NCBI GenBank assembly: GCA_002376325.1 | Contig: DFMR01000087.1 | Location: 288-5,615, forward strand | Direction of reading: 5' to 3' | Source of the DNA: Proteobacteria bacterium UBA3588 | GTDB lineage: Bacteria; Pseudomonadota; Gammaproteobacteria; Thiohalomonadales; Thiohalomonadaceae | Length of the DNA stretch: 5,328 nucleotides | In this document: positions 1 through 5,328 of the stretch, piece after piece | How the letters are laid out: each line of letters opens with the position of its first letter | How positions within the stretch are numbered: position 1 is the first letter of the stretch | Notes under the pieces: generated by a model | The model's database searches: none | What the model was told of the DNA's origin: nothing | The model's input: the letters and a program-made list of their open reading frames with translations, nothing else | Program-made: the position numbers and the translations under genes

Positions 1-387
1 CCAACGGTGCGGCGCGAATTCCCCATTGAGAAAACCGATCACCGTCAGTTCGGCGTTCAGTCCATGGTAATCGGTATGGGTCGTCAACGGCTGCGGCGGT
101 GTGCTGTTGGTTTTCCCGTCGTAATTGACGTGCGCTCCATAGACGCGCATGTCAAACGCCATCTCCCATTGCGGGGCCATTTCCTTGGTATCGCTGATAC
201 CCATGAAATAGCGCGGACCGCTCTCCTCCAGAATACGCGCGCCGGCAGCGTCGTACTCGCGCCACGAATAGTATTCGCTGCCGGCGTAGAACGCGGTTCG
301 TTCGGCCGCTGTGGCGGCCCCGCATCCCGCCAGTGCTGCCCCCACCAATCCCAGCGCCAGTACCGTTCGACCGAATCTGTTCATCAT
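1..387 (-). CDS. Exported protein of unknown function, putative lipoprotein or outer-membrane protein, 3' end outside the window
   Basis: This is the first 129 codons of an open frame that runs off the left edge. It begins ATG-ATG; either Met could be the start and I see no clear Shine-Dalgarno. The first ATG lies 2 bases after the stop of the outer-membrane channel gene, so initiation probably depends on translational coupling. The N-terminus has a basic n-region (MMNRFGR), a hydrophobic core and then LAGC at residues 19-22, a good lipobox with Cys22 as the lipidated residue. A signal peptidase I site shortly after it (around ATA-AERT) cannot be excluded. The mature part is rich in aromatic residues and alternates polar and hydrophobic residues (for example WEMAFDMRVYG around residues 74-84, then a turn NYDGKT), which looks like beta-hairpins of a barrel or beta-sandwich. 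I do not recognise a named family. The role is unknown; its position suggests it works with the preceding OmpP1/FadL-type protein. Confidence 0.75.
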   Translation of the reverse strand, partial: MMNRFGRTVLALGLVGAALAGCGAATAAERTAFYAGSEYYSWREYDAAGARILEESGPRYFMGISDTKEMAPQWEMAFDMRVYGAHVNYDGKTNSTPPQPLTTHTDYHGLNAELTVIGFLNGEFAPHRW

Positions 388-389
388 TG

Positions 390-1655
390 TCAGTAGCTAT
401 ATGAAGTGGACAAAAACAGCGTCAGCGAATTTGCCGTCACGTCCTGAATATTGGTCACGCCGGAGATCGCCTGCGCCTTGCCGTTGCCGGTGCTGTAACT
501 GAAGCCGCCGGTGATCGACGAATTACGCGTGAAACGGCTAAGGCTCAGACTGAGGCCGTAATAATTGACATTGTCCGGCTGATTGACGCCGCCGCTGACC
601 AGCGTCGGCGAATTGGCGTTGTTGGTGTACAAGCCGCCACGCAGGGCCCAGTCGCTACTGTAATAGTATTCAAACCCAACCCTGGCGTTCCAGGTGGCCA
701 CTTTGGTGCGCACGTAGCTGTCGAGGTGTGAACTGTCGACCCCGTTGGCCTGTTCGTAATAAACGAAGTCCGCCGAATAGAGCAGGCGATCGGTAGGAAA
801 GTAAGCGACACCCAACGATACGGTCAGCGGATAGTCGCGCTTGGTGCTGCCGTTGACCGGCGAGGTGTTGAAAGCAGTAGCGCAGGTTGCGCTCGCCGAG
901 GTCGACAGACAGTTATTCTGAAACTTCACGCTCTCCGACAGCACGGTGGTCTGACGCACCGACACGCCGATCGACAGCTTGTCGAGCGGCGTCCACATCA
1001 GCCCCAGAATGGGCTCCACGCCCCACTCATCGGTCTGCAGGTACCCGTTCTGCCAGTAGTCGCCGTTGTTCAACGTGAACTGCTGGTTGACGATCTGCTC
1101 CGAATTGCGGATATGCAGATAGAGCGTCACACCGAGCGACAGATGGTCGTTGATCGCCTGGGCGTAGGAGGGGCCAACTTTATAGGTGTTGTCCTGATTG
1201 TTGACGTTCAGCACCAGTTTATTGAAGGCGCCGCTGCCGGTGACGACCTGATCCTGATTCTCCTGGATCGCATCGGTCACCGCATAGGAGAAGCCGATGG
1301 TACCCTTGCCCAACGGCTCAGTGACACCGAAGAAATTAGGTAGCAATGCCGAGGAGTGCCGGGTCCAACTGCCTGCACCGAACACGTCCTTGTAGGTCGT
1401 GGTGGTGGCGTGATAGGCGTTGACGCTGGCCGACAGATTGCGCTTTCCCGAGTAGACGATCCCGGCCGGGTTGTAATACATCCCCGACGGGTCGTCCGAC
1501 ACGGCGGTATAGGCGCCGCCCATGCCGGTGGCGCGATCGCCGATGATGATGTTGTTGTAGTGGTAGTCGTCAGCTATCGCCGTACCTGCCGCCATCAGAG
1601 CGGCCAGGGCTACACCACCTATCAACCATTTCATTCCCCCGGACTTACGTATCAT
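390..1655 (-). CDS. OmpP1/FadL/TodX-family outer-membrane transport protein
   Basis: This 421-residue protein is predicted to be an outer-membrane beta-barrel channel for hydrophobic substrates such as long-chain fatty acids or hydrocarbons; the actual substrate cannot be read from sequence. A signal peptide ends near AIA-DD (cleavage after about residue 28). It is followed by the family's N-terminal signature, GDRATGMGGAYTAVSDD and then YYNPAG at about residues 39-65, where the NPA motif belongs to the FadL hatch region. The rest has the repeated amphipathic strands of a barrel and ends in an aromatic beta-signal (LFLSTSYSY, terminal Tyr421). Length is close to E. coli FadL. Two cysteines, 249 and 258, lie in a Ser/Thr/Ala-rich stretch that may be an exposed loop, so a disulfide is possible. 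The first ATG has a Shine-Dalgarno-like GGGGA 7 bases upstream; a second ATG at codon 8 would give a shorter signal peptide. It starts 14 bases after the M48 protease stop. Family assignment is firm, substrate unknown. Confidence 0.9.
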   Translation of the reverse strand: MIRKSGGMKWLIGGVALAALMAAGTAIADDYHYNNIIIGDRATGMGGAYTAVSDDPSGMYYNPAGIVYSGKRNLSASVNAYHATTTTYKDVFGAGSWTRHSSALLPNFFGVTEPLGKGTIGFSYAVTDAIQENQDQVVTGSGAFNKLVLNVNNQDNTYKVGPSYAQAINDHLSLGVTLYLHIRNSEQIVNQQFTLNNGDYWQNGYLQTDEWGVEPILGLMWTPLDKLSIGVSVRQTTVLSESVKFQNNCLSTSASATCATAFNTSPVNGSTKRDYPLTVSLGVAYFPTDRLLYSADFVYYEQANGVDSSHLDSYVRTKVATWNARVGFEYYYSSDWALRGGLYTNNANSPTLVSGGVNQPDNVNYYGLSLSLSRFTRNSSITGGFSYSTGNGKAQAISGVTNIQDVTANSLTLFLSTSYSY

Positions 1656-1662
1656 TCGTCTT

Positions 1663-1667
1663 TCCCC
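1663..1667 (-). promoter_or_regulatory. Ribosome binding site of the OmpP1/FadL-type gene
   Basis: GGGGA on the coding strand sits 7 bases before the ATG at 1655 and supports that start over the internal ATG at 1634. The latter has a GGGGGA run directly abutting it, which is too close for normal initiation. The site lies in the 14-base gap after the protease stop. Confidence 0.55.
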
Positions 1668-1669
1668 AA

Positions 1670-2521
1670 TTATTTTACGGTCGTCATGTAGGAGTCGAAC
1701 CGTGCAGCCACCCGCGGATAATGCAGTCCGGTCATCCCCTCTTTTGCGATCAGCTGTTGCAAACGCGCGATTCTGGCGGCAAACGGCGGGTGGGTACGAT
1801 GGATAATGCGGGTCGGTTCGCCCTTTACCTCCTTGACCCGCGCCAGATAACGCTCCAGCGCCGTCGGATCATATCCTGCTTCGGCCAACAGAGTGGTACC
1901 GACACGATCGGCCGCGTACTCGTCCTGTCGGCTCAGGCCATCGCGGAACAGAATATCCATCGCCTTGCCCACCGCCTGGGAGAAGGCAATGCGCGCCGGA
2001 TCGGCGGCGCCGCCGAAGAAGTGGGCCAAACCTGCCTCTGGCGACTGGGCGTTACCGTGGATATTCAATTCACGGACGATCTGTTTCAGCGTGACGTGGC
2101 CGATCTCATGGCCCAACACTCCCGCCAGTTCCGACTCATCGTGCATCAATTTCAACGCACCGAGGGTGACGAAGACATAGCCGCCCGGCGTGGAATAGGC
2201 GTTGATGTCGTCGGTGTTGAGGATCGCGAAGTGGTAGTGCAGTTCCGGTCGCCCACTGAGCGCCGCCAGACCGCCGCCCACCAGATTGACGTAGCGCGTC
2301 AGCTTAGGGTCATTGTAGGGCGGATAGCGGGCGAGGATTCGGGCAGCCACCGCCCGTCCGAATCTGATTTCCGCCTTGACGTCAGAGGTCAGCGACGCCT
2401 GCGTCACCACCTTGTCCGACAGGCGTTCGCGAAAAGGCGCCGTATCGGCATGGGCACCGCCTGCGCCCGCCCCGATAACGACTACTGCCAAACACGTCCG
2501 CAGCCATGTCCGGCATTTCAT
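1670..2521 (-). CDS. Secreted M48-family zinc metalloprotease (LoiP/BepA-like)
   Basis: The 283-residue product is a peptidase family M48 protein predicted to act in the periplasm. A signal peptide (basic n-region MKCRTWLR, hydrophobic core, AHA-D cleavage after about residue 25) has no lipobox, unlike E. coli LoiP. The catalytic motif HEIGH occupies residues 138-142 (His138 and His142 as zinc ligands, Glu139 as catalytic base). The third ligand is probably Glu201 in the DEYAADRVG motif. Other family hallmarks are NAYSTPGGYVFVTLGAL at 107-123 and THPPFAARI at 243-251. It lacks the long C-terminal TPR region of BepA, so it is a minimal-domain form. Known relatives degrade or help fold outer-membrane proteins. 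Here the gene lies directly before an outer-membrane channel gene and overlaps the SH3 gene, suggesting a partner or substrate relation, which is inference. The frame is open far upstream, to 3232, but that part has no plausible protein character; the signal peptide and Shine-Dalgarno fix the start at 2521. Confidence 0.93.
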   Translation of the reverse strand: MKCRTWLRTCLAVVVIGAGAGGAHADTAPFRERLSDKVVTQASLTSDVKAEIRFGRAVAARILARYPPYNDPKLTRYVNLVGGGLAALSGRPELHYHFAILNTDDINAYSTPGGYVFVTLGALKLMHDESELAGVLGHEIGHVTLKQIVRELNIHGNAQSPEAGLAHFFGGAADPARIAFSQAVGKAMDILFRDGLSRQDEYAADRVGTTLLAEAGYDPTALERYLARVKEVKGEPTRIIHRTHPPFAARIARLQQLIAKEGMTGLHYPRVAARFDSYMTTVK

Positions 2522-2994
2522 GGCCGCATCCCCTGCTCGATGAATTTCAGCCCCTCGCTGTCGCTGATTTTCAGTGCGTCCATCCGATCGACAGCACTGT
2601 AATTTGCTCCCCGGGTATCGGTCACCCGGCGCCGGTCGGAACTGAGACCGCGGGCCGCACCGGCGGTGGTGACGTTGGAGGCGCGTATCCGCGCCTTCTG
2701 CTCCAAGCCCAGATCGTTGCCGGTGAACACGGTGACGGTCTTCAATGGCGGTCTTTCCGACACCAGGAGCGTGGGCATCCAACCCTGCTTGCCTGCGAAC
2801 TTGACCTCGTACCAGGCCCCCTTCAGCTGCACTGGCGTCAATACGTCGCCGCGGCGTACATCGATCACCTTGGCGGAATCGAATGCCGGCTGTGCAAACA
2901 GCGCACCCTGCAGGCTCTGTACATAGAGTGATTGCGCCGTGGCGACATTCATCGCCGTCGCACCGAACAGTAATAACAGCAATAATCGTTTCAT
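2518..2994 (-). CDS. Secreted bacterial SH3 (SH3b)-domain protein
   Basis: The 158-residue product has a signal peptide (MKRLLLLLLF start, cleavage after about residue 20 at ATA-QS) and so should be periplasmic. Residues 22-80 form a bacterial SH3-like domain: LYVQSLQGALFAQPAFDSAK, then a charged RRGD turn, then the typical GAWYEVKFAGKQGWMPTLLVS end, with Trp61 and Gly71-Trp72 at conserved positions. SH3b domains usually bind peptidoglycan or protein partners. Residues 81-158 are a basic, Ser/Thr/Asp-rich region with RASNVTTAGAARGLSSD in the middle and a helical-looking C-terminus; I cannot assign it to a domain. The stop overlaps the protease start by 4 bases (ATGA), implying coupled translation and similar output of both proteins. 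The frame stays open upstream to 3099 inside the cyclase gene, but the signal peptide and GGAGGG site support 2994. The first codons use CGA and several TTA leucines, unlike the CTG-rich neighbours. A periplasmic adaptor for the protease is plausible but unproven. Confidence 0.87.
   Translation of the reverse strand: MKRLLLLLLFGATAMNVATAQSLYVQSLQGALFAQPAFDSAKVIDVRRGDVLTPVQLKGAWYEVKFAGKQGWMPTLLVSERPPLKTVTVFTGNDLGLEQKARIRASNVTTAGAARGLSSDRRRVTDTRGANYSAVDRMDALKISDSEGLKFIEQGMRP
2529..2534 (-). promoter_or_regulatory. Ribosome binding site deciding the M48 protease start
   Basis: AGGGGA on the coding strand lies 7 bases before the ATG at 2521, inside the last codons of the SH3 gene. It selects this start, directly before a signal peptide, against the much longer open frame that continues upstream. 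Confidence 0.7.
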
Positions 2995-2997
2995 GAA

Positions 2998-3003
2998 CCC
3001 TCC
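2998..3003 (-). promoter_or_regulatory. Ribosome binding site of the SH3-domain gene
   Basis: GGAGGG on the coding strand is the strongest Shine-Dalgarno match in the window. It is 3 bases from the ATG at 2994 (slightly short spacing) and decides this start over ATG 3099, which lies inside the cyclase gene and would put about 35 non-signal-like residues in front of the signal peptide. Confidence 0.65.
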
Positions 3004-3012
3004 AAATGCTGC

Positions 3013-3051
3013 CCTTGCCGGCATTCTGCATGGCGGCGCCGGGCCGGCAGG
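3013..3051 (-). repeat. GC-rich inverted repeat (possible hairpin) between the cyclase and SH3 genes
   Basis: GCCGGC at 3017-3022 pairs with GCCGGC at 3043-3048. The stem extends by a T-A pair and, past a one-base bulge, two C-G pairs, around a 20-base loop. It occupies most of the 71-base gap. No T-tract follows it on the coding strand, so it is not a canonical intrinsic terminator. It could stabilise an mRNA end, attenuate read-through or set different levels of cyclase and downstream genes; it may also be chance in GC-rich DNA. Confidence 0.35.
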
Positions 3052-3065
3052 AACCTGCGCCGTGT

Positions 3066-5237
3066 TCACTTCGAAGTCTGCGTAAACACCCCATCCCAAT
3101 CGGCCGGCGGTGGTTGCCTGCCATATTCATCGCAACGCGAGATGAATACTTCAGCGAGCGGCAACTCTCCCAGCCCTGAGTATAAATCGCGCGCCCGCGC
3201 CCAATCATGATGCAAATAGCGTTCGAATGCATCCGTTACCGATCGGGATAAAGTGCGCGCCTGCGCCACCGTCGTCGCTTCGTCGTCGGGCAACGCCAAC
3301 GGCCAATAGATGCGCACCGGCTTGCGGCGCCCCTTGACCCTTACCAGATCCACCGGGGCACAGGGAATGTCGCCAGCCAGTTGCTGAAAGGTGGTTTCTG
3401 AAATGATCACCGGGCAACCGTACTTGCTGGTCAGCCCCTCCAGCCTTGACGCCAGATTTACGTTGTCGCCGATCACGGTGTAATCCAGCTTGCGCACCGA
3501 ACCGATGTTGCCCAGCACCACCTCGCCGGTGTTGACGCCGATCCCGATATTGATTACCGGATACTCCTTCTCCGTCAGGCGCCGGTTGACCAGCGCCAAT
3601 TGCCGCTGCATGCGCATCGCCGCCGCCACCGCACGATCGGCATGATCGGCCACCGGGATCGGCGCACCCCAGAACGCCATGATGGCGTCGCCGATATACT
3701 TGTCGAGCGTCCCCTGGTGTTCGAAGATGATCTCGCTCATCACCGAGAAGTGGGTGTTGAGCAGGTCCACCACCTGCTCGGCGCTGAGCCGTTCGGAGAT
3801 GGAGGTAAAGGCGCGCACGTCGGAAAACAGGATGGAGACATTCACGCGCACGCCCACCTCGGCGCGCAACTGCTCCTGATAGCGGTCCAGCACTTGCGAC
3901 AACATCGCCGGCGACACGTATTGCGACAGCATGGCACGCACCCGCCGCCGATCGCGTCCCTCGGTGAAGGCGAGATAGGTGAATGCCGCCAGCAACCCGA
4001 CCATCACCGCCGCCTCCGGCGCCACCAGCGGGTAGACCCGGTCGAGAGCAAATTGCCAATAGCACCAACCGGCATAGCACGCGGCGATCGACAGCGGCAC
4101 CAGCAGCTGCCAGGCCAAACGGTTGGACAGCAATATCGCCGCCAGAGTGGATGCCGCCAGCAGCCAAACGATCAGCCATTTCGCCCCGGCCGGCACCGTG
4201 TGCAGGAAATTGCCGCTGAGGATATTGCCGGCGATGGAGGCGTGGATGAATACGCCGGGCGTCCGGTTCGCCACCGCCGTCGCCTTGATGTCCTCCAGCC
4301 CTGCGGCGCTGGCGCCGATGAATACGATCTTGTTCTTGAAGGTATCGGGCGGAATAAGCAGGTGTTGCACGTCGCCGCCGCGCAGCGCCTCGATGGAGGC
4401 GAAGATGCCGCTGATGGAATAGGGATGGATCGCCCCCGCCATGTTGACCAGATAGCGGCCATGACGATCCAGCGGGATCGACAGCGTGCCAAGATGCAGC
4501 GTGCCGTCATGCTCGGTCACGGCCTGCGGATGCAGCATTGCCAACAGCGGCACCACACCCAGCGATGGATAGACGGCACCACGATAAGTCTGGAACAGGC
4601 GCGCGCGACGATAGATGCCGTCCGTATCGGCATCCAGACCGACCGTACCGACGCCTTTGGAGGCCTGATACAGACCGTTGAACGGCAGCGAATAGCTGTT
4701 GTTGCCGCGCTCGGGAAAACCGCCTGCGTTCGGCAACGCGAAACGGCGGCGGAACAGCGGCGGCATCGGCTGCGACAATTGACTGCGATTGTTGTCGTTG
4801 GCGTCCTCGCGCACGATCTGCATCGAGTGATAGGCGATACCGCTGTCGCGCGACGCCTGCACCAGTCGTCGATCGTCCGGGCTCATGCCCTGGCCTCGGG
4901 CTGCGCCCTCCTTTTCCGTCTCGGTGAACAGGATATCGAACACCACCGCGCGCGCCCCACCCAGCGCCAGGTAGTCGATCAGATCGGCATAGACCGAACG
5001 CGGCCAGGGATAGCGCCCCACCAGCGGGTCCATCGCCTGCAACGACGGCTCGTCGATCAGAACCACGGCGATGCGCGGATCGAGCCGGGCGTGGCCGCGA
5101 AACAGGTGCATGCGCTGATCGAAGCCGGCCCACTCCAGCCGGGTGAACATCCCCATGGCGGAGAACGCCCACACGATCGCCACCGTCGCCAGCGACAGGC
5201 CGGCGGCCCAGCGCAGTTTGCGGCGGTTCAACAGCAT
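3066..5237 (-). CDS. CHASE2-domain class III adenylate cyclase, membrane-bound
   Basis: The 723-residue protein converts ATP to cAMP on the cytoplasmic face in response to a periplasmic signal. It starts with one membrane helix (about 10-30). A CHASE2 sensor follows (about 31-345), recognisable from FDQRMHLFRG, DPRIAVVLIDEPSL, RYPWPRSVYADLIDYL, GARAVVFDILF and KNKIVFIGASA. Three helices come next at about 353-370, 374-396 and 402-424. After the linker QYVSPAML (439-446) comes the cyclase domain, about 464-648. Visible active-site residues are metal-binding Asp473 (FSDVRAFTS) and Asp517 (KYIGDAIMAFWG), Lys513 for adenine recognition, Thr587 where class IIIa enzymes have Asp, and transition-state Asn594 and Arg598 (NVNLASRLE). 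The Lys/Thr pair indicates class IIIb and ATP rather than GTP. The tail (655-723) looks like a single TPR-like helical pair ending in PPPADWDG. All catalytic residues are present. The ATG at 5237 is the only Met before the first helix, though its Shine-Dalgarno is weak. It is the first gene of the probable operon. Confidence 0.95.
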   Translation of the reverse strand: MLLNRRKLRWAAGLSLATVAIVWAFSAMGMFTRLEWAGFDQRMHLFRGHARLDPRIAVVLIDEPSLQAMDPLVGRYPWPRSVYADLIDYLALGGARAVVFDILFTETEKEGAARGQGMSPDDRRLVQASRDSGIAYHSMQIVREDANDNNRSQLSQPMPPLFRRRFALPNAGGFPERGNNSYSLPFNGLYQASKGVGTVGLDADTDGIYRRARLFQTYRGAVYPSLGVVPLLAMLHPQAVTEHDGTLHLGTLSIPLDRHGRYLVNMAGAIHPYSISGIFASIEALRGGDVQHLLIPPDTFKNKIVFIGASAAGLEDIKATAVANRTPGVFIHASIAGNILSGNFLHTVPAGAKWLIVWLLAASTLAAILLSNRLAWQLLVPLSIAACYAGWCYWQFALDRVYPLVAPEAAVMVGLLAAFTYLAFTEGRDRRRVRAMLSQYVSPAMLSQVLDRYQEQLRAEVGVRVNVSILFSDVRAFTSISERLSAEQVVDLLNTHFSVMSEIIFEHQGTLDKYIGDAIMAFWGAPIPVADHADRAVAAAMRMQRQLALVNRRLTEKEYPVINIGIGVNTGEVVLGNIGSVRKLDYTVIGDNVNLASRLEGLTSKYGCPVIISETTFQQLAGDIPCAPVDLVRVKGRRKPVRIYWPLALPDDEATTVAQARTLSRSVTDAFERYLHHDWARARDLYSGLGELPLAEVFISRCDEYGRQPPPADWDGVFTQTSK

Positions 5238-5253
5238 GTAATGGAGTCCGAAG

Positions 5254-5266
5254 CCAATGACATTGG
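5254..5266. promoter_or_regulatory. Perfect 13-base inverted repeat upstream of the cyclase, possible operator
   Basis: CCAATG-A-CATTGG is a perfect 6-1-6 palindrome ending 16 bases before the cyclase start codon. It could be an operator for a dimeric regulator or a small RNA hairpin affecting initiation, although a one-base loop cannot fold fully. I do not recognise it as the site of a named regulator. Confidence 0.3.
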
Positions 5267-5280
5267 AAGCTGCTCTTTTG

Positions 5281-5295
5281 GGTTACACCTTAACC
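5281..5295. promoter_or_regulatory. Second short inverted repeat in the cyclase leader
   Basis: GGTTA-CACCT-TAACC is a 5-5-5 inverted repeat, 14 bases beyond the first palindrome and in the stretch where a promoter would be expected. The arms are short enough to arise by chance; having two symmetric elements in a 91-base leader is the only reason to note it. Confidence 0.2.
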
Positions 5296-5328
5296 TTGTG
5301 GAGGCCGGGCGGCAATCGGTTGGGGATT

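Noticed and set aside
7..396. 129-codon plus-strand frame at the left edge
   Set aside because: It is antisense to the exported-protein gene, which has a convincing signal peptide and lipobox and sits 2 bases from the preceding stop.
1721..2602. 293-codon open frame on the plus strand
   Set aside because: It lies antisense to the M48 protease, whose catalytic motifs and signal peptide are unmistakable. The plus-strand translation has no recognisable motif and is rich in Arg and Gln, as expected of a shadow frame in GC-rich DNA.
3013..3051. Intrinsic terminator after the cyclase gene
   Set aside because: A GC-rich stem exists, but no run of T follows on the coding strand and the downstream gene starts soon after.
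2522..3232. N-terminal extension of the M48 protease frame (total 520 codons)
   Set aside because: The extension overlaps the whole SH3 gene and the cyclase end, is Arg/Cys/Gly-rich and has no signal peptide at its start. The proper signal peptide and Shine-Dalgarno are at 2521.
3205..4179. 324-codon minus-strand frame inside the cyclase gene
   Set aside because: It is an alternate frame of the cyclase catalytic region; the Ala/Gly/Arg-rich translation is typical of a frame shadow and carries no motif of its own.
4507..5172. 221-codon minus-strand frame inside the CHASE2 region
   Set aside because: It overlaps the CHASE2 coding frame, which carries clear family motifs; this translation is low-complexity Arg/Gly/Ala-rich.
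5287..5315. Possible sigma-70 promoter for the operon: TTGCCG (5310-5315) and TAAGGT (5287-5292) on the minus strand with a 17-base spacer
   Set aside because: The spacing is right but the -10 matches the consensus at only three of six positions and the -35 at four. That is too weak to call without a mapped transcription start.

Overview
The window is about 5.3 kb of GC-rich DNA (roughly 60% G+C by eye). All five genes are on the minus strand and read right to left. Signal peptides, an OmpP1/FadL-type barrel with an aromatic C-terminus and a periplasmic M48 protease show a diderm bacterium. The cyclase architecture, Shine-Dalgarno use and codon bias suggest Pseudomonadota (probably Beta- or Gammaproteobacteria). 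The taxonomic placement is inference.

Layout in transcription order: (1) 5328-5238, a 91-base leader with two short inverted repeats; (2) 5237-3066, a 723-residue membrane adenylate cyclase with a periplasmic CHASE2 sensor domain, three following membrane helices and a class III cyclase domain; (3) 3065-2995, a 71-base gap that can fold into a GC-rich hairpin; (4) 2994-2518, a 158-residue secreted bacterial SH3-domain protein; (5) 2521-1670, a 283-residue secreted M48 metalloprotease whose start overlaps the previous stop by 4 bases; (6) 1655-390, a 421-residue OmpP1/FadL-type outer-membrane channel; (7) 387-1, the first 129 codons of an exported protein with a possible lipobox, cut off by the left edge. 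There is no gap above 100 bases, no RNA gene, no mobile element, no CRISPR array and no convincing terminator.

Gaps of 71, -4, 14 and 2 bases point to one operon. Apart from the cyclase, every product is predicted to be exported, and the cyclase itself has a large periplasmic sensor. A reasonable reading is an envelope-monitoring unit: CHASE2 senses a periplasmic or envelope condition and changes cAMP, while the SH3 protein and the M48 protease (a family with known roles in outer-membrane protein quality control) act in the periplasm beside the outer-membrane proteins encoded downstream. The component families are known. The functional link between them is inferred only from gene order.
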